Below, piece after piece: positions 54,751 to 64,000 of a stretch of DNA of 64,000 bases. Position 1 is the first letter of the stretch; every line of letters starts with the position of its first letter. The position numbers and the translations under genes were made by a program. The notes under the pieces were generated by a model that was given only the letters and a program-made list of their open reading frames with translations, ran no database searches and had not been told where the DNA came from. The DNA is from Aminobacterium sp. MB27-C1. GTDB taxonomy: Bacteria; Synergistota; Synergistia; Synergistales; Aminobacteriaceae. Location: assembly GCF_030908405.1 (NCBI RefSeq), contig NZ_CP133089.1:1178001-1242000 (forward strand). Direction: 5' to 3'.

Positions 54751-56642
54751 CGATAGCCTCCCAGCTCTTCTACCTGCAGTTTCCATTGGGAATCATTTAG
54801 AGCATCGAGGAGAGCCAAGAGACAAGGGTGATTTTCATATTCCGCAGGATAGACTAATTCATACGGTTCTTCTGTTATGGGGATAAAATCAAGGTTCAAA
54901 GCATCAGCAGCAGCTTTTATCCCTAAAGCCACATCAGCAACTCCAGCTGTAATACGATTTGCAGCATCAAAATGAGTCGTTGCTTGAATAGTATATCCAT
55001 TAATTTCCTTCGTTTTCATTCCATTCTCCCTCAAGAGGGCATCGAGAAGGACGCGAGTTCCTGCACCTGGCTGACGATTAATAAAACGTGCCTGTTTTTC
55101 TGCAATATCTTTGATATCAAAAATTTCAAGTGGATTCCCCTTCTTCACAAGTAACCCCTGTTGTCGGAAAAAGAGCAAACGTCGTATCCACGTTTTCCCC
55201 TGAGAGAGTTTTTCTATATATGAATCATTATATGTTCCATTTTCAGGATCAAGAAGGTGACATGCAGCAATATGACATTCCCCTCTCGATAAAGCGGAGA
55301 GCCCTCCGAGACTACCAACAGAACGATATACAAGTTCTCCCCCTCGTCTTCGAATATATGAACCCAACCGTTCGAAAGCTGGGTCGTTAGATCCTTGAAA
55401 GAGAAGACGACGATTCCAATCTATTTTGCGAGTTAACCAAACTACTAGTTCAGTTCCAATTGGACACTCTGCCACAGACCGAGATAATAAAACAAAACCA
55501 TCAGCTTCAGACATAGCCCACATTGTACTCGATCCAGAAGAAAGAGGAAAAAATTTTTTCTTTCCATGCAAAGATACAGCCTTGACCCGAAGCCATTCGT
55601 TACGACCTGGAACAGATGAGCATGGCGCAAGGAGTTCCATTATCTCTTCTTTTGCGTTTAGGGCTTCTTTAAGCACTATGTTTTCATCAAAATCGCCCTC
55701 TGATAAGAGCTTAAGAAGAGGATAAACAAGAGACCAAGCAACCACTGCAGTTGACATGGGAAATCCTGGCAAATCAATAATAGGTGTCCCCTTCACATTT
55801 GCAGCCATTGCCGGTCTGCCAGGTTTCATTAGTAACCAATGGAAAAGCATCTTTCCTTCTTCAGATAAAATTTGAGACGTGTAATCTTTCTTTCCTTTTG
55901 CCGATCCTGCACCAATAAGAATGAGATCGTACTTTTCAACGTTTTGAAGAACAGTGTCACGAATAAATTTCGGATCGTCAGGTAGAGGTTCCACAATATC
56001 AAGAGGAAACCCCCAACGATAAAAATACCCTTTCAGCATTGTTGAATTGCTTTCGACAACTTTACCTGAGACAGCACCCTTTCTGAGCCAATCTACACCA
56101 GAGACAATCTCATCTCCAGTAGGAATAAAAAGAGTTTTAGGCACATCCCATACGGGAACAGACGAATACCCGGCAGCAAGAAAAAGCGCTGCTAACGGCG
56201 GAGAGATATAATCTCCCTCTCGAGCAATAATCTGTCCAGAAGCCACATCTTCTCCAACGGGACGTATGTTATCTCCAGTTGAGAGCGTTTTGTAGACTAC
56301 TAGATTTTTATCTTCTAATGACGAATCTTCAATCATGAGAACTCCATCATATTGAAGAGGAACTTCCGCACCCGTATTAACCCATTCGTACTCACTCTGT
56401 GCGAGATGAACGGGCGTAGCTATACTCGCGGTAGCGGTTTTTTTCGTGGCCAGGGCATAACCATCCACAGCAGAAGCACTGAAATGAGGAACGTTTCTTC
56501 TTGAACAAATATCTTCGGCTAATATGTAATTCGTACAAACATCGACAGATAAGTCTCGCTTTCTCTTTATTCGAGAAAAAGTTTCTTTTAGAATCGACCA
56601 TGCTTCTTCCATGGGGATGTGCTCTTTCCAATCCTTTACCAT
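54738..56642 (-). CDS. MoeA fused to a periplasmic-binding-like domain
   Basis: A 634-residue protein. Residues 1-400 are MoeA (metal insertion): FSASAVDGYALAT, GEDVASGQII, IPTGDEIV and LLMKPGRPA with LPGFPMS are readable. Residues about 405-634 are a PBP-like ligand-binding domain (RRGGELVYRSVGSLGGLSAL, HLLDPENGTYND, QPGAGTRVLLDALL, GVADVALGIKAAA). This fusion occurs in archaea and some anaerobes; the PBP domain may sense molybdate or tungstate, but that is untested. Its ATG overlaps the other moeA stop by 7 bases. Confidence 0.88.
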   Translation of the reverse strand: MVKDWKEHIPMEEAWSILKETFSRIKRKRDLSVDVCTNYILAEDICSRRNVPHFSASAVDGYALATKKTATASIATPVHLAQSEYEWVNTGAEVPLQYDGVLMIEDSSLEDKNLVVYKTLSTGDNIRPVGEDVASGQIIAREGDYISPPLAALFLAAGYSSVPVWDVPKTLFIPTGDEIVSGVDWLRKGAVSGKVVESNSTMLKGYFYRWGFPLDIVEPLPDDPKFIRDTVLQNVEKYDLILIGAGSAKGKKDYTSQILSEEGKMLFHWLLMKPGRPAMAANVKGTPIIDLPGFPMSTAVVAWSLVYPLLKLLSEGDFDENIVLKEALNAKEEIMELLAPCSSVPGRNEWLRVKAVSLHGKKKFFPLSSGSSTMWAMSEADGFVLLSRSVAECPIGTELVVWLTRKIDWNRRLLFQGSNDPAFERLGSYIRRRGGELVYRSVGSLGGLSALSRGECHIAACHLLDPENGTYNDSYIEKLSQGKTWIRRLLFFRQQGLLVKKGNPLEIFDIKDIAEKQARFINRQPGAGTRVLLDALLRENGMKTKEINGYTIQATTHFDAANRITAGVADVALGIKAAADALNLDFIPITEEPYELVYPAEYENHPCLLALLDALNDSQWKLQVEELGGYRWNS

Positions 56643-57862
56643 GGTATAAATTCCACCTTCTCTCCTCGCCGTACTGTTTCTACACTTTCATCTAATCGTA
56701 TAAGTCCGCTGGATTCCTTTAAGATTCCAACATAGCCAGATTTTGCAGATAAAGGAGCTACTGAAGAATTAGTAAGAATAGCCGGATAAAACTTTTCGAT
56801 GCCGGTAGAACCTATAATATCGGTTGTCGTTTCTAAAAGAAATGAGCTTTGCTGTATCTGAGTACCTATAAGTCGATTCAGAAGGGGAAGAAGTAAGACC
56901 TTTGCTGCAACCATACAAGAAAGGGGATGGCCAGGAAGCCCCATAACCAGTTTCCTCTCTTGAAGCGACCCAGCTATCAAGACTGGTTTGCCAGGGCTCA
57001 TCCGCACGCCACGCACAATTAGTCCTGGGTCAGGGAGTGTTTCTAATATTTCCGAACAATAATCTCTGACACTTACAGAAGAACCTCCGCTAACAAGAAG
57101 GACATCAAATGAATTTAGGGCTTCATGGATAGCCTTTTCAAGGTCGCCTTTTTTATCTTTTATTATTCCTAATCGCGAAACATGAAAACCCTGAACGGAG
57201 AGTAACCCCCATAATGCCCAACTGTTAACATCTCTAATGCACCCTGGAGGGAGATTGGGTGAAGAAATATCTACAATTTCGTCACCTGTACTTAAAATGC
57301 CTATTCTAAGTTCAAGACAAGGTACTGATATTTGCCCCATAGTCGCCAATATACCCAAATTTTTAAAGGATACGAGGTCTCCACAAGACAAAACCTTTTC
57401 TCCCGTCCGTAGTTCTTCTCCCTTAAAAATCACATGTTCTCCTTGCTGTGCTGCCTTGCGTACTTCTACCCATGGTCCGCTCTCTGCCGTATATTCAAGC
57501 ATAACAACGCTATCAGCTCCCTCAGGAAGAATTCCACCTGTGTGAATAATCATTGCCTCGCCAGCATGAAGGGGCCGAAACGGAAGTTGCCCCATAGGAA
57601 TTTCTCCCACAAGCTTTAAATAAACGGGAGAGGAAGAAGAAGCGCCTGAAATATCTTCGCTTTGTACAGCGTAACCATCTCTTAAACTTCGCGTATACGG
57701 AGGAGAGACAACAGTGGAAAAAATATCTTTGGCTACGATATTTCCCAAAGAGGTTTGAACGTCTTTGTAGCTAAAAGAAAGGTCCCACGGAAAACGTAGG
57801 ACCTCTGAAACTCTACTAATACTCTCGAAGCGATTCGATAGATCTGTTACAAAACCTGACAT
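56636..57862 (-). CDS. moeA: Molybdopterin molybdenumtransferase MoeA (second copy)
   Basis: Inserts metal into adenylated molybdopterin. The 408 residues have TRSLRDGYAVQ, HTGGILPEGADSVVMLEY, GILSTGDEIV, LVSGGSSVSVRD, MSPGKPVLIAG and GLPGHPLSCMVA. It is the single-domain paralog of the following MoeA-PBP. Two MoeA forms are common in tungsten-using anaerobes, so one could be for tungsten. It follows the SPOR gene after about 29 bases. Confidence 0.9.
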   Translation of the reverse strand: MSGFVTDLSNRFESISRVSEVLRFPWDLSFSYKDVQTSLGNIVAKDIFSTVVSPPYTRSLRDGYAVQSEDISGASSSSPVYLKLVGEIPMGQLPFRPLHAGEAMIIHTGGILPEGADSVVMLEYTAESGPWVEVRKAAQQGEHVIFKGEELRTGEKVLSCGDLVSFKNLGILATMGQISVPCLELRIGILSTGDEIVDISSPNLPPGCIRDVNSWALWGLLSVQGFHVSRLGIIKDKKGDLEKAIHEALNSFDVLLVSGGSSVSVRDYCSEILETLPDPGLIVRGVRMSPGKPVLIAGSLQERKLVMGLPGHPLSCMVAAKVLLLPLLNRLIGTQIQQSSFLLETTTDIIGSTGIEKFYPAILTNSSVAPLSAKSGYVGILKESSGLIRLDESVETVRRGEKVEFIPW

Positions 57863-57891
57863 ATCGTCACTCCTTTAATTACTTCATTAAA

Positions 57892-58500
57892 TTATTGCAA
57901 ACGCACGACCAAGATAGGGTACCCTGCTTGTTTTAATTGAGCTGCACACTTATCGGCTTCATTCCGCTGATTACCTGCCGATACCGTAACTCTATAATAC
58001 GTACTATTCTTTACAACAGCTTTGGATACAAAAGCATTATACCCTTCTTTAGATACTTTTGTTTTCAAACGATTTGCCGCATCTGAACTTTTGAAAGAAC
58101 CAATCTGAACGCCCCAGTTGCTATTACCTGTTGGTGGTGCAACCTTTTCTGTCTGCTCCGTTGTAGTAGCCACTATACTTGTAGCTGCTGTAGTTGTCTT
58201 TGCCGTTCCTTCAGAATTAGGCTGAGCCGTAACGGGAGCTGCTACCTGCTCTGGCACAGCAGGTGCTGGAGAAGAAGCGACAGGCGCAGCTGCAACTGGC
58301 ACGCTCTCCTGCGAAGGCGCCGGACTTTCTTGAACAACAACTGGCTTATGCGGTTCCCGTGCCGGCTCAGATAAAAAGAAAAATTTTACCCCTACAATTA
58401 AAAGCCCAACTGCTATGAGACCAATTATAGGAAGCATTAAATCTCCAAAGGGCAACATAGGCTTTTTATCTCTCTGTCTGCGATTCTCTCGTGCTGACAT
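57892..58500 (-). CDS. SPOR-domain membrane protein
   Basis: A 202-residue membrane-anchored protein with a basic cytoplasmic N-terminus, one helix (about 20-45), a Pro/Ala/Val/Thr-rich linker (about 50-125) and a C-terminal SPOR domain (about 128-202: WGVQIGSFKSSDAANRLK, YYRVTVSAG, GYPILVVRL). SPOR domains bind denuded glycan at the septum. Its place after ftsZ fits a divisome role. ATG 58500 follows AGGAGG. Confidence 0.88.
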   Translation of the reverse strand: MSARENRRQRDKKPMLPFGDLMLPIIGLIAVGLLIVGVKFFFLSEPAREPHKPVVVQESPAPSQESVPVAAAPVASSPAPAVPEQVAAPVTAQPNSEGTAKTTTAATSIVATTTEQTEKVAPPTGNSNWGVQIGSFKSSDAANRLKTKVSKEGYNAFVSKAVVKNSTYYRVTVSAGNQRNEADKCAAQLKQAGYPILVVRLQ

Positions 58501-58533
58501 GAAAAAACCTCCTAATATTTAAATCTCAATAAG

Positions 58534-58575
58534 AAAACGAGCAAGAGCCATCAGAAAGAGACCCCCGCCCGTTTT
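58534..58575 (-). terminator. Possible terminator after ftsZ
   Basis: AAAACGGGC (minus, 58567-58575) can pair with GCTCGTTTT (58534-58542) with one G-U pair across a 24-base loop, followed by a T-rich run. The large loop makes it uncertain. The rest of the 123-base spacer shows nothing else clear. Confidence 0.35.
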
Positions 58576-58623
58576 GTATAGTTCCGCAATTCTAATGAAC
58601 TCACATATCCCTTTTGACGAGGG

Positions 58624-59787
58624 CTATTTTGACGACCGTTGAGACCTCCTAATGATAGAAGGGATATCGTATGTATTCTTAGGGACACCGCTCATTGTAA
58701 AAAGATCTTCCTCGGGAGCAGAAACTACCTCTGCTTCTTCTAAAACAACATTTGTTGACCGAGAAACTGTTTTGTTAGCGGTCACGCTTTTGACAGATTT
58801 AGGTACGCTTTTTTGTCCTTTTCCCGAAGAAAAACCTGTAGCGATAACCGTTATTCTCAGACGATCTTCCATCGTATCATCAATTGTATGCCCCCAAATT
58901 ACGGTGGCATCTTCGTCAGCTTTTCCTTTTATAACTTCTGCAGCTTGCTGAATTTCATGAATTCCAATATCGCTTCCGCCAGTTATATTAAAGAGAATAC
59001 CTTTGGCTCCATCCATAGGAGTCGACATAAGAGGGCTATTAATAGCTGCTTTTGCTGCCATTTCTGCTCTACTATCTCCGTGTCCTTCTCCTATCCCCAT
59101 AATAGCAGAGCCCGCATTTTTCATAACTGTCCTTACGTCTGCGAAGTCCACGTTTATAAGACTGGGTTTTAAGATAAGGTCTGTTACACCTTGTACTGCC
59201 TGACGCAAAACTTCATCAGCCAATTTAAAGGCCTCGGTCAACCCTGTCTTTTTGTCAGCTATTTCAAGAAGTCTATCGTTTTCAACAACCAGCAATGCAT
59301 CTACTTTTTCTTTTAAGAAACTTACACCCTGTTCTGCATGACTTTTTCGTTTTCGTCCTTCAAAGGAAAATGGATTGGTCACAACAGCAACAACAAGAGC
59401 TCCTGTTTCTTTAGCTACTTCCGCTATAACAGGGGTAGCTCCCGTACCTGTTCCACCACCCATTCCAGCTGTAAGGAAGACCATATCGGCACCTGTTACA
59501 AGTTGACGAATTTCTTCAATAGATTCTTTCGCAGCACCTGAACCTACATCTGGATCTGCACCTGCACCTAATCCACGAGTAAGTTCTCTACCTAAAATAA
59601 CTCTAGTTTTAGTCTCAGAAAGGCCCAATGCAGCCATATCCGTATTTGCAGCGATAAATTCGACCCCATCTATTCCACTTCGTATAATATGATTTAATGC
59701 ATTTCCACCGCCACCGCCAACTCCGATAACTTTAATGTTTTCTCTATTAGGCCGTGTCGCATTGTCTATCTGAAATACATGCTCCAT
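58624..59787 (-). CDS. ftsZ: Cell division protein FtsZ
   Basis: Tubulin-like GTPase that forms the division ring. The 387 residues contain [13 protein letters not shown], the tubulin signature [11 protein letters not shown], the GTP-site FAFADV-like NVDFADV and a C-terminal tail DIPSIIRRS that binds FtsA. A variable linker of about 50 residues lies before the tail. It lies 22 bases after ftsA. Confidence 0.97.
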   Translation of the reverse strand: MEHVFQIDNATRPNRENIKVIGVGGGGGNALNHIIRSGIDGVEFIAANTDMAALGLSETKTRVILGRELTRGLGAGADPDVGSGAAKESIEEIRQLVTGADMVFLTAGMGGGTGTGATPVIAEVAKETGALVVAVVTNPFSFEGRKRKSHAEQGVSFLKEKVDALLVVENDRLLEIADKKTGLTEAFKLADEVLRQAVQGVTDLILKPSLINVDFADVRTVMKNAGSAIMGIGEGHGDSRAEMAAKAAINSPLMSTPMDGAKGILFNITGGSDIGIHEIQQAAEVIKGKADEDATVIWGHTIDDTMEDRLRITVIATGFSSGKGQKSVPKSVKSVTANKTVSRSTNVVLEEAEVVSAPEEDLFTMSGVPKNTYDIPSIIRRSQRSSK

Positions 59788-59809
59788 TCCGTATCCACCC
59801 CGCTATAAG

Positions 59810-61123
59810 TCAGAAAAGTTCTTTCATCGATTTCTTCACCATCTCGAGGAAATGGCGAAAGCCTTCTCCGTTCGCGCTTTTTGTGTTTCTCTGGTGTCCT
59901 CCTCTTTGAGCCGCCACGTAAGCGGATACACCTCCCGATCGAAGAACCTCAATTGGCGCTTCGATATACCTATAAGGATTACGCTCTTTATTTATAATAT
60001 ACCTAATGATTCCTGATGAAGTTGTGTACTCGCAATCATTACGTCCAGGAGGCATCTGAAAACTATCAAGAGGTTCAGCGATACGAACTGGAAGATTGAG
60101 CACCTCTGTCGTAAAAATCTCAATTCCTCCTGTTTTAGCAACACCGCCAGAAAGGACAATACCTGCCGGGAACATATGAACACTCTGATCTGCCAAACTT
60201 TTTGAAACGTGTTCTGTAAAAAGTTCCTCTAAACGACACAAAATAACATCTATTGCATCGGGAACATTGAGAACTTTTGTCCTTCCTCGCGTTTCCACTT
60301 CTATAGCGTCTTCATTTTCGTCAGAAAGAAGAGAAATCTGCTGTTTTATCATTTCTGCTTTACTAATAGGTATCTTTAAAACATAGGCTAAATCATTCGT
60401 AATATGATCTCCACCTATAGGTATAACCGCCAACCGGACAGGACGCCCATCGGCAAAGAGCGCAACTCCCGTCGTTCCTCCACCGATACAAAGAGAAACA
60501 GCCCCAGTTCGTGTCTCTTCATCAGTAAGCGAACCAAGAGCGCTTGCTAATGATTTAATAACGAGACCATTGACAGTAATTCCCGCACTTTCGACACAAT
60601 TAATTATATTCTGTAATACTGATGTGGGAACGATTACAGACTGTAACTCTATCTCTAAGCGTATTCCCGTCATACCAAGAGGATCATCAATGCCGCTGTT
60701 TCCGTCAAGGGAATATTTTACTGGAATCGTATGGAGTGTCACTCTATTGGAAGGAACTGCGAGCTCACTTTGTGCAGCTTCAATAACCCGTTCTATGTCT
60801 TGGACGCCAACTTGTCGAGGAACACGACCTAAAGAAACCATTCCTCGTGATGTAACACTTGTTGCGTCTATACCACTGAAAGCTACAGTAGCTTCATCTA
60901 TTTCGAAACCAACCATTTTTTCAGCATCCTGAACGGCCATACGAACGGCCTGCACCGCTTGTTCCAGATTTACAATAAGTCCCTTGCGAATACCCAAAGA
61001 AGGAGCATAACCAACACCTATAATCTGGGCATCCTGGAAACGGGAATCCCTTTCCGCGACAACAACAGATATCTTACTCGTACCTAGATCCAGCCCCACT
61101 ATTATTTCTGGCTCTGTGTACAT
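59810..61123 (-). CDS. ftsA: Cell division protein FtsA
   Basis: Actin-like protein that tethers FtsZ to the membrane. The 437 residues show the phosphate-1 motif VGLDLGTSKISVVV, the phosphate-2/adenosine motif CIGGGTTGVALF, GIVLSGGVAKTGG and a C-terminal amphipathic helix FLEMVKKSMKELF. ATG 61123 was chosen after a GGGAG-type site; a TTG at 61147 is the longer alternative. It lies 35 bases after ftsQ. Confidence 0.95.
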   Translation of the reverse strand: MYTEPEIIVGLDLGTSKISVVVAERDSRFQDAQIIGVGYAPSLGIRKGLIVNLEQAVQAVRMAVQDAEKMVGFEIDEATVAFSGIDATSVTSRGMVSLGRVPRQVGVQDIERVIEAAQSELAVPSNRVTLHTIPVKYSLDGNSGIDDPLGMTGIRLEIELQSVIVPTSVLQNIINCVESAGITVNGLVIKSLASALGSLTDEETRTGAVSLCIGGGTTGVALFADGRPVRLAVIPIGGDHITNDLAYVLKIPISKAEMIKQQISLLSDENEDAIEVETRGRTKVLNVPDAIDVILCRLEELFTEHVSKSLADQSVHMFPAGIVLSGGVAKTGGIEIFTTEVLNLPVRIAEPLDSFQMPPGRNDCEYTTSSGIIRYIINKERNPYRYIEAPIEVLRSGGVSAYVAAQRGGHQRNTKSANGEGFRHFLEMVKKSMKELF

Positions 61124-61158
61124 TTTATTCCCGCTCCCTTCGTACAATCAATCAGCTT

Positions 61159-61938
61159 TTATAATGTTCGAACTACTATCTTATCTCCATAGGTTGTATC
61201 TATCTCTACCATCTCATTTCCTTCTGGTAAATCTTTCATTACTTTAGGCAACGCTCTAGAAATGATAGGCCACCGCTGTGTATCTTCATCAAGAAGAATG
61301 CTTACTAAACGTTTCTTCCATTTTACTTCAATTACAAAGCTGTAGCTACCCGCTTTTCTACCAAACTTAACTTTATTAATAGGCGCGCCCCAGCTATTTT
61401 TTTCTATTTCATCAACCCACTGTTTCAAAGAATCGAGAGGAAGAGCACTTCGAAAAACAGAGCGTCCCTTTTCTTCTATGCCATCAATAGGAATTGGAAA
61501 GTTTTCATTTAAATGCCATACAGGAACACCTGCTTGGACAAGATCGCCATAAATGAAGTTGCTCGCTACACTTTTACCATCCCATATACGACCATCTTCT
61601 GATAAATACCAATGGGTTCCCTTCTGAACAAGCACAATCCAAACATTAAGTGGACGTGCTGAAACGTATATCTCTTTCAATGAATGTATATTAATATTAA
61701 AATATACAGGAATCTCTCGTTCTATCTTTTCTATAACCTCATCCCTCGAAAAAAAGACAACAGGGAAAAAACGCAAATTATCAGAATTAAAATGGCTCCA
61801 AAAAACCTGTTCTGAATAAGGATCAGGAAGCTCCAACTTGATATGTTTCGCTGAGAGCAGCAAGAAATTAGTTTCTATGCAATAAACTATTCCCATTATA
61901 AGAGATAGGAGTAAAAGCAGCCGCTTCACTCGTAACAC
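61159..61938 (-). CDS. ftsQ: FtsQ/DivIB-like division protein
   Basis: A 259-residue membrane protein with one N-terminal helix (about 5-25) and an extracytoplasmic part. A POTRA-like stretch (about 60-110, with SRDEVIEKIEREIPVYFNINI) and a beta domain fit FtsQ. Sequence match is weak, and the call leans on position between murB and ftsA. Start GTG 61938 lies 9 bases after murB. Confidence 0.75.
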   Translation of the reverse strand: MLRVKRLLLLLSLIMGIVYCIETNFLLLSAKHIKLELPDPYSEQVFWSHFNSDNLRFFPVVFFSRDEVIEKIEREIPVYFNINIHSLKEIYVSARPLNVWIVLVQKGTHWYLSEDGRIWDGKSVASNFIYGDLVQAGVPVWHLNENFPIPIDGIEEKGRSVFRSALPLDSLKQWVDEIEKNSWGAPINKVKFGRKAGSYSFVIEVKWKKRLVSILLDEDTQRWPIISRALPKVMKDLPEGNEMVEIDTTYGDKIVVRTL

Positions 61939-61947
61939 CCTTGCCCA

Positions 61948-62859
61948 CTACTCCAAGCTCGAAAAAAGCTGAACTTCGAGCTCTAAAAGATAACCCGTTT
62001 CCTCAAAAACTATTTTACGGCACTTTTCAATCAAGGCCAATACGTCTGTTGCCGTAGCGTCCCCTGTATTAAGTATGAAGTTAGCATGGGCCTCAGAGAC
62101 CACTGCTCCACCAACCTTTAGCCCTTTGCACCCACATTGATCCAAAAGTTTTCCGGCACTTGTTCCTTCTGGGTTCTTAAAAATACACCCTGCACTTTTA
62201 TAGCCATGCGGTTGGGCACTTCGCATTTTTAAAAATTCGTCTGTTCTAGCCCTGATAATAGTCAGGGGAACAGCTTCCATAATAAGGCAACAAGAAGCTA
62301 TAGTGTAATGGAGCTCCTTAAACTGAGAATAACGATATCCCCAAGAAATATCATTTTTATCTAAGCGTCTGATCTGATGGTGCTCATCAACAACCTCAAC
62401 CCACTGCAAAAGATCTGAGATTGCCTCTCCCTGTGCACCGGCATTGCCAATCAAAGCCCCTCCTAATGTACCTGGTATACCCACGGCAAACTCTAAACCC
62501 GCAAAGCCATATTTCAATCCAAAGTTAACAAGTTGCGCAAGAGGAACCCCTGCTTCTACTGTTATTAACGCTTTATCTGTTTCTCTTATCACTGAGAAAG
62601 ACGAAAGATACTTTGTACAAACAACTACTCCTCCTATTATTCCATCATGGATAATAAGATTGCTGCCCCCTCCTATAATACGAACAGGGCTCTCTTCTTT
62701 TAAGGATGAAAGCGTTACAAGATCGCGTACACAAGAAGGCCAGACGCAAACTTCCGCTATTCCCCCCACTCCCAATGTCGTTAAGGATGAAAGGGGAAAG
62801 CTACTTTTGACCTGTCCTGCTACTTCCTTTTCTAAAAACGTAACGCCCCTTTGATTCAT
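61948..62859 (-). CDS. murB: UDP-N-acetylenolpyruvoylglucosamine reductase
   Basis: FAD enzyme that forms UDP-MurNAc. The 303 residues contain TLGVGGIAEV, GGGSNLIIHDGIIGG, GIPGTLGGALIGNAGAQGE, GYRYSQFK, the catalytic Ser region SAGCIFKNP and KGLKVGGAVVSEAHANF, consistent with the type II (Tyr-loop-lacking) form. It lies 2 bases after murC. It completes the MurA product made early in the window. Confidence 0.95.
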   Translation of the reverse strand: MNQRGVTFLEKEVAGQVKSSFPLSSLTTLGVGGIAEVCVWPSCVRDLVTLSSLKEESPVRIIGGGSNLIIHDGIIGGVVVCTKYLSSFSVIRETDKALITVEAGVPLAQLVNFGLKYGFAGLEFAVGIPGTLGGALIGNAGAQGEAISDLLQWVEVVDEHHQIRRLDKNDISWGYRYSQFKELHYTIASCCLIMEAVPLTIIRARTDEFLKMRSAQPHGYKSAGCIFKNPEGTSAGKLLDQCGCKGLKVGGAVVSEAHANFILNTGDATATDVLALIEKCRKIVFEETGYLLELEVQLFSSLE

Positions 62860-62861
62860 TT

Positions 62862-64000
62862 TTAAACCACTCGCTTCTCAAGTTCCTCTAGCAACATTTC
62901 TCCTACTGCTGGAACATCTCCAGCTCCAACAGTTACGACAACATCTCCTTCATGTGTTGATTCTTTCAATAAAGCCACTGCATCATACATATCCGAACAG
63001 AGAACACAGTTTTTATATTCTCTAAGTTGTAATTCCGAATAAATAAGATTAGAATCTACGCCTTCAAGAGGTTCCTCATCTGCAGGATAGACAGGAAGTA
63101 AAAAGAGTCTGTCTGTTTGAGAAAGGACTTCTGCAAATTGCTTATACATTGCAGCTGTTCGAGTAAAGCGGTGGGGTTGAAAAACGATATTAAGTCGTCT
63201 ATCTGGAAACATCTGCGACAAGGCATTGAGAGTTGCAGCCACTTCACGAGGATGATGCCCATAATCATCGTAAACATCAAGTCCATTAGCAGAACCTATA
63301 TATTGCAAACGACGTTTAGCACCTCTAAACGTTTTTAATGTCTTTTTTATCATCGGGAATGGAACTTCAAGACGATCTGCGACAACACAAGCAGCCAAGG
63401 CATTCATAATATTGTGATCTCCCGATACAGATAACTCTACCTCATCGACAAATTTACCATTTTTGGTAACAGAAAAAGAAACGCCACCACCTGGAACATG
63501 TTCTACGTTATATGCACCCCAATCCCAAGCGTTGCCCCATCCATATGTTATCACGTCATTTTTAAGATGGTTTTGGTCCAAAATTCGTGACAACCCAACA
63601 TCCTCTCCACAGAGGACAACAACACCATCATCTTTAGGGTTGACTAAAAATCTACCAAAGGCCTCTATTACACTCTCAAAGGTAGGATAGTGATTGACAT
63701 GATCCCAATCGGCATTTGTTAAAACCGCTATATTAGGGTGAAAACCTTCAAAAGATCCATCACTTTCATCAAGCTCTGCTACCATATAAGGGCCTTCTCC
63801 CAGTTTCGCATTTACCCCAATGTCACAAAGCTCTCCTCCAATAGCCAACGTCGGGCTTAACCCTGACTGTTCTAATATAAGAGCAATCATGGAAGAAGTA
63901 GTTGTTTTTCCATGGGTCCCTGCTATTCCTATTCCATACTGAGCATCAAAAATCCAACTCAGAACTTCGCCTCTTTTAGCTGTACGAATTCCTCTATTTC
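62862..64000 (-). CDS. murC: UDP-N-acetylmuramate-L-alanine ligase (5' partial)
   Basis: Adds L-Ala to UDP-MurNAc. The 378 visible residues include the ATP loop GTHGKTTTSSM, which lies just upstream of an internal ATG at 63890, then ELDESDGSFEGF, LTNADWDHVNHY, DDYGHHPREVAATL and FQPHRFTRT. The frame remains open to the right edge, where residues RGIRTAKRGEVLSW fit MurC, so the start is outside. It heads the division block on the minus strand. Confidence 0.95.
   Translation of the reverse strand, partial: NRGIRTAKRGEVLSWIFDAQYGIGIAGTHGKTTTSSMIALILEQSGLSPTLAIGGELCDIGVNAKLGEGPYMVAELDESDGSFEGFHPNIAVLTNADWDHVNHYPTFESVIEAFGRFLVNPKDDGVVVLCGEDVGLSRILDQNHLKNDVITYGWGNAWDWGAYNVEHVPGGGVSFSVTKNGKFVDEVELSVSGDHNIMNALAACVVADRLEVPFPMIKKTLKTFRGAKRRLQYIGSANGLDVYDDYGHHPREVAATLNALSQMFPDRRLNIVFQPHRFTRTAAMYKQFAEVLSQTDRLFLLPVYPADEEPLEGVDSNLIYSELQLREYKNCVLCSDMYDAVALLKESTHEGDVVVTVGAGDVPAVGEMLLEELEKRVV

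Overview
The window is a 64 kb piece of chromosome from a low-to-medium G+C anaerobic bacterium (about 40% G+C outside the first kilobase). The gene content suggests a diderm of the Synergistota, Aminobacterium-like. The pointers are a Na+-pumping decarboxylase subunit, the AmmeMemoRadiSam pair, ruvCAB-DUF2905-spoIID-queA, DUF4911, a MoeA-PBP fusion, and WhiA/YvcK/RapZ without sporulation genes. The phylum call is an inference from gene content and order. Almost all of the window is ordinary, tightly packed housekeeping DNA. No rRNA, tRNA, CRISPR, prophage or insertion sequence was seen.

Positions 1-40,900 read mainly on the plus strand. A 5'-truncated, G+C-rich decarboxylase beta subunit is closed by a terminator. 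An rpiB-upp fusion, wecA-like, wecB and murA follow, linking uracil salvage to UDP-GlcNAc use. Next come an aminotransferase-fold protein without its catalytic lysine, a P-loop/Asp23 fusion and a family-4 uracil-DNA glycosylase. An envelope and isoprenoid run (uppS, cdsA, dxr, rseP, ispG) leads to an ornithine carbamoyltransferase, a tiny zinc-ribbon gene and a convergent nikR. Then nadE, yebC, ruvCAB, DUF2905, spoIID, queA, the AMMECR1/radical SAM pair, mltG, DUF4911, tldD, ftsK and thiN. A divergent rpmB is followed by xseB, ispA, dxs, tlyA, nadK and recN, then rplU-prp-rpmA, obgE, nadD, an LCP protein and rsfS.

Positions 41,300-64,000 read on the minus strand. An iron-type cluster starts from a consensus promoter overlapped by two 17-bp direct repeats. 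It encodes DUF2023, flavodoxin, FeoA, a large divergent FeoB, a small exported Cys/His protein and a DUF4198 protein. Both exported proteins are predicted to begin with histidine once the signal peptide is removed, and they resemble the extracytoplasmic parts of nickel/cobalt transporters. Upstream lie gapA-pgk-tpiA, then whiA-yvcK-rapZ, a molybdenum (or tungsten) cofactor operon with two moeA genes, and a SPOR-ftsZ-ftsA-ftsQ-murB-murC division block whose murC runs off the right edge.

The best candidates for something undescribed are the Feo/NikK-NikL-like composite cluster with its repeat-flanked promoter, the aminotransferase-like pseudoenzyme coupled to the P-loop/Asp23 protein, and the RpiB-Upp fusion.
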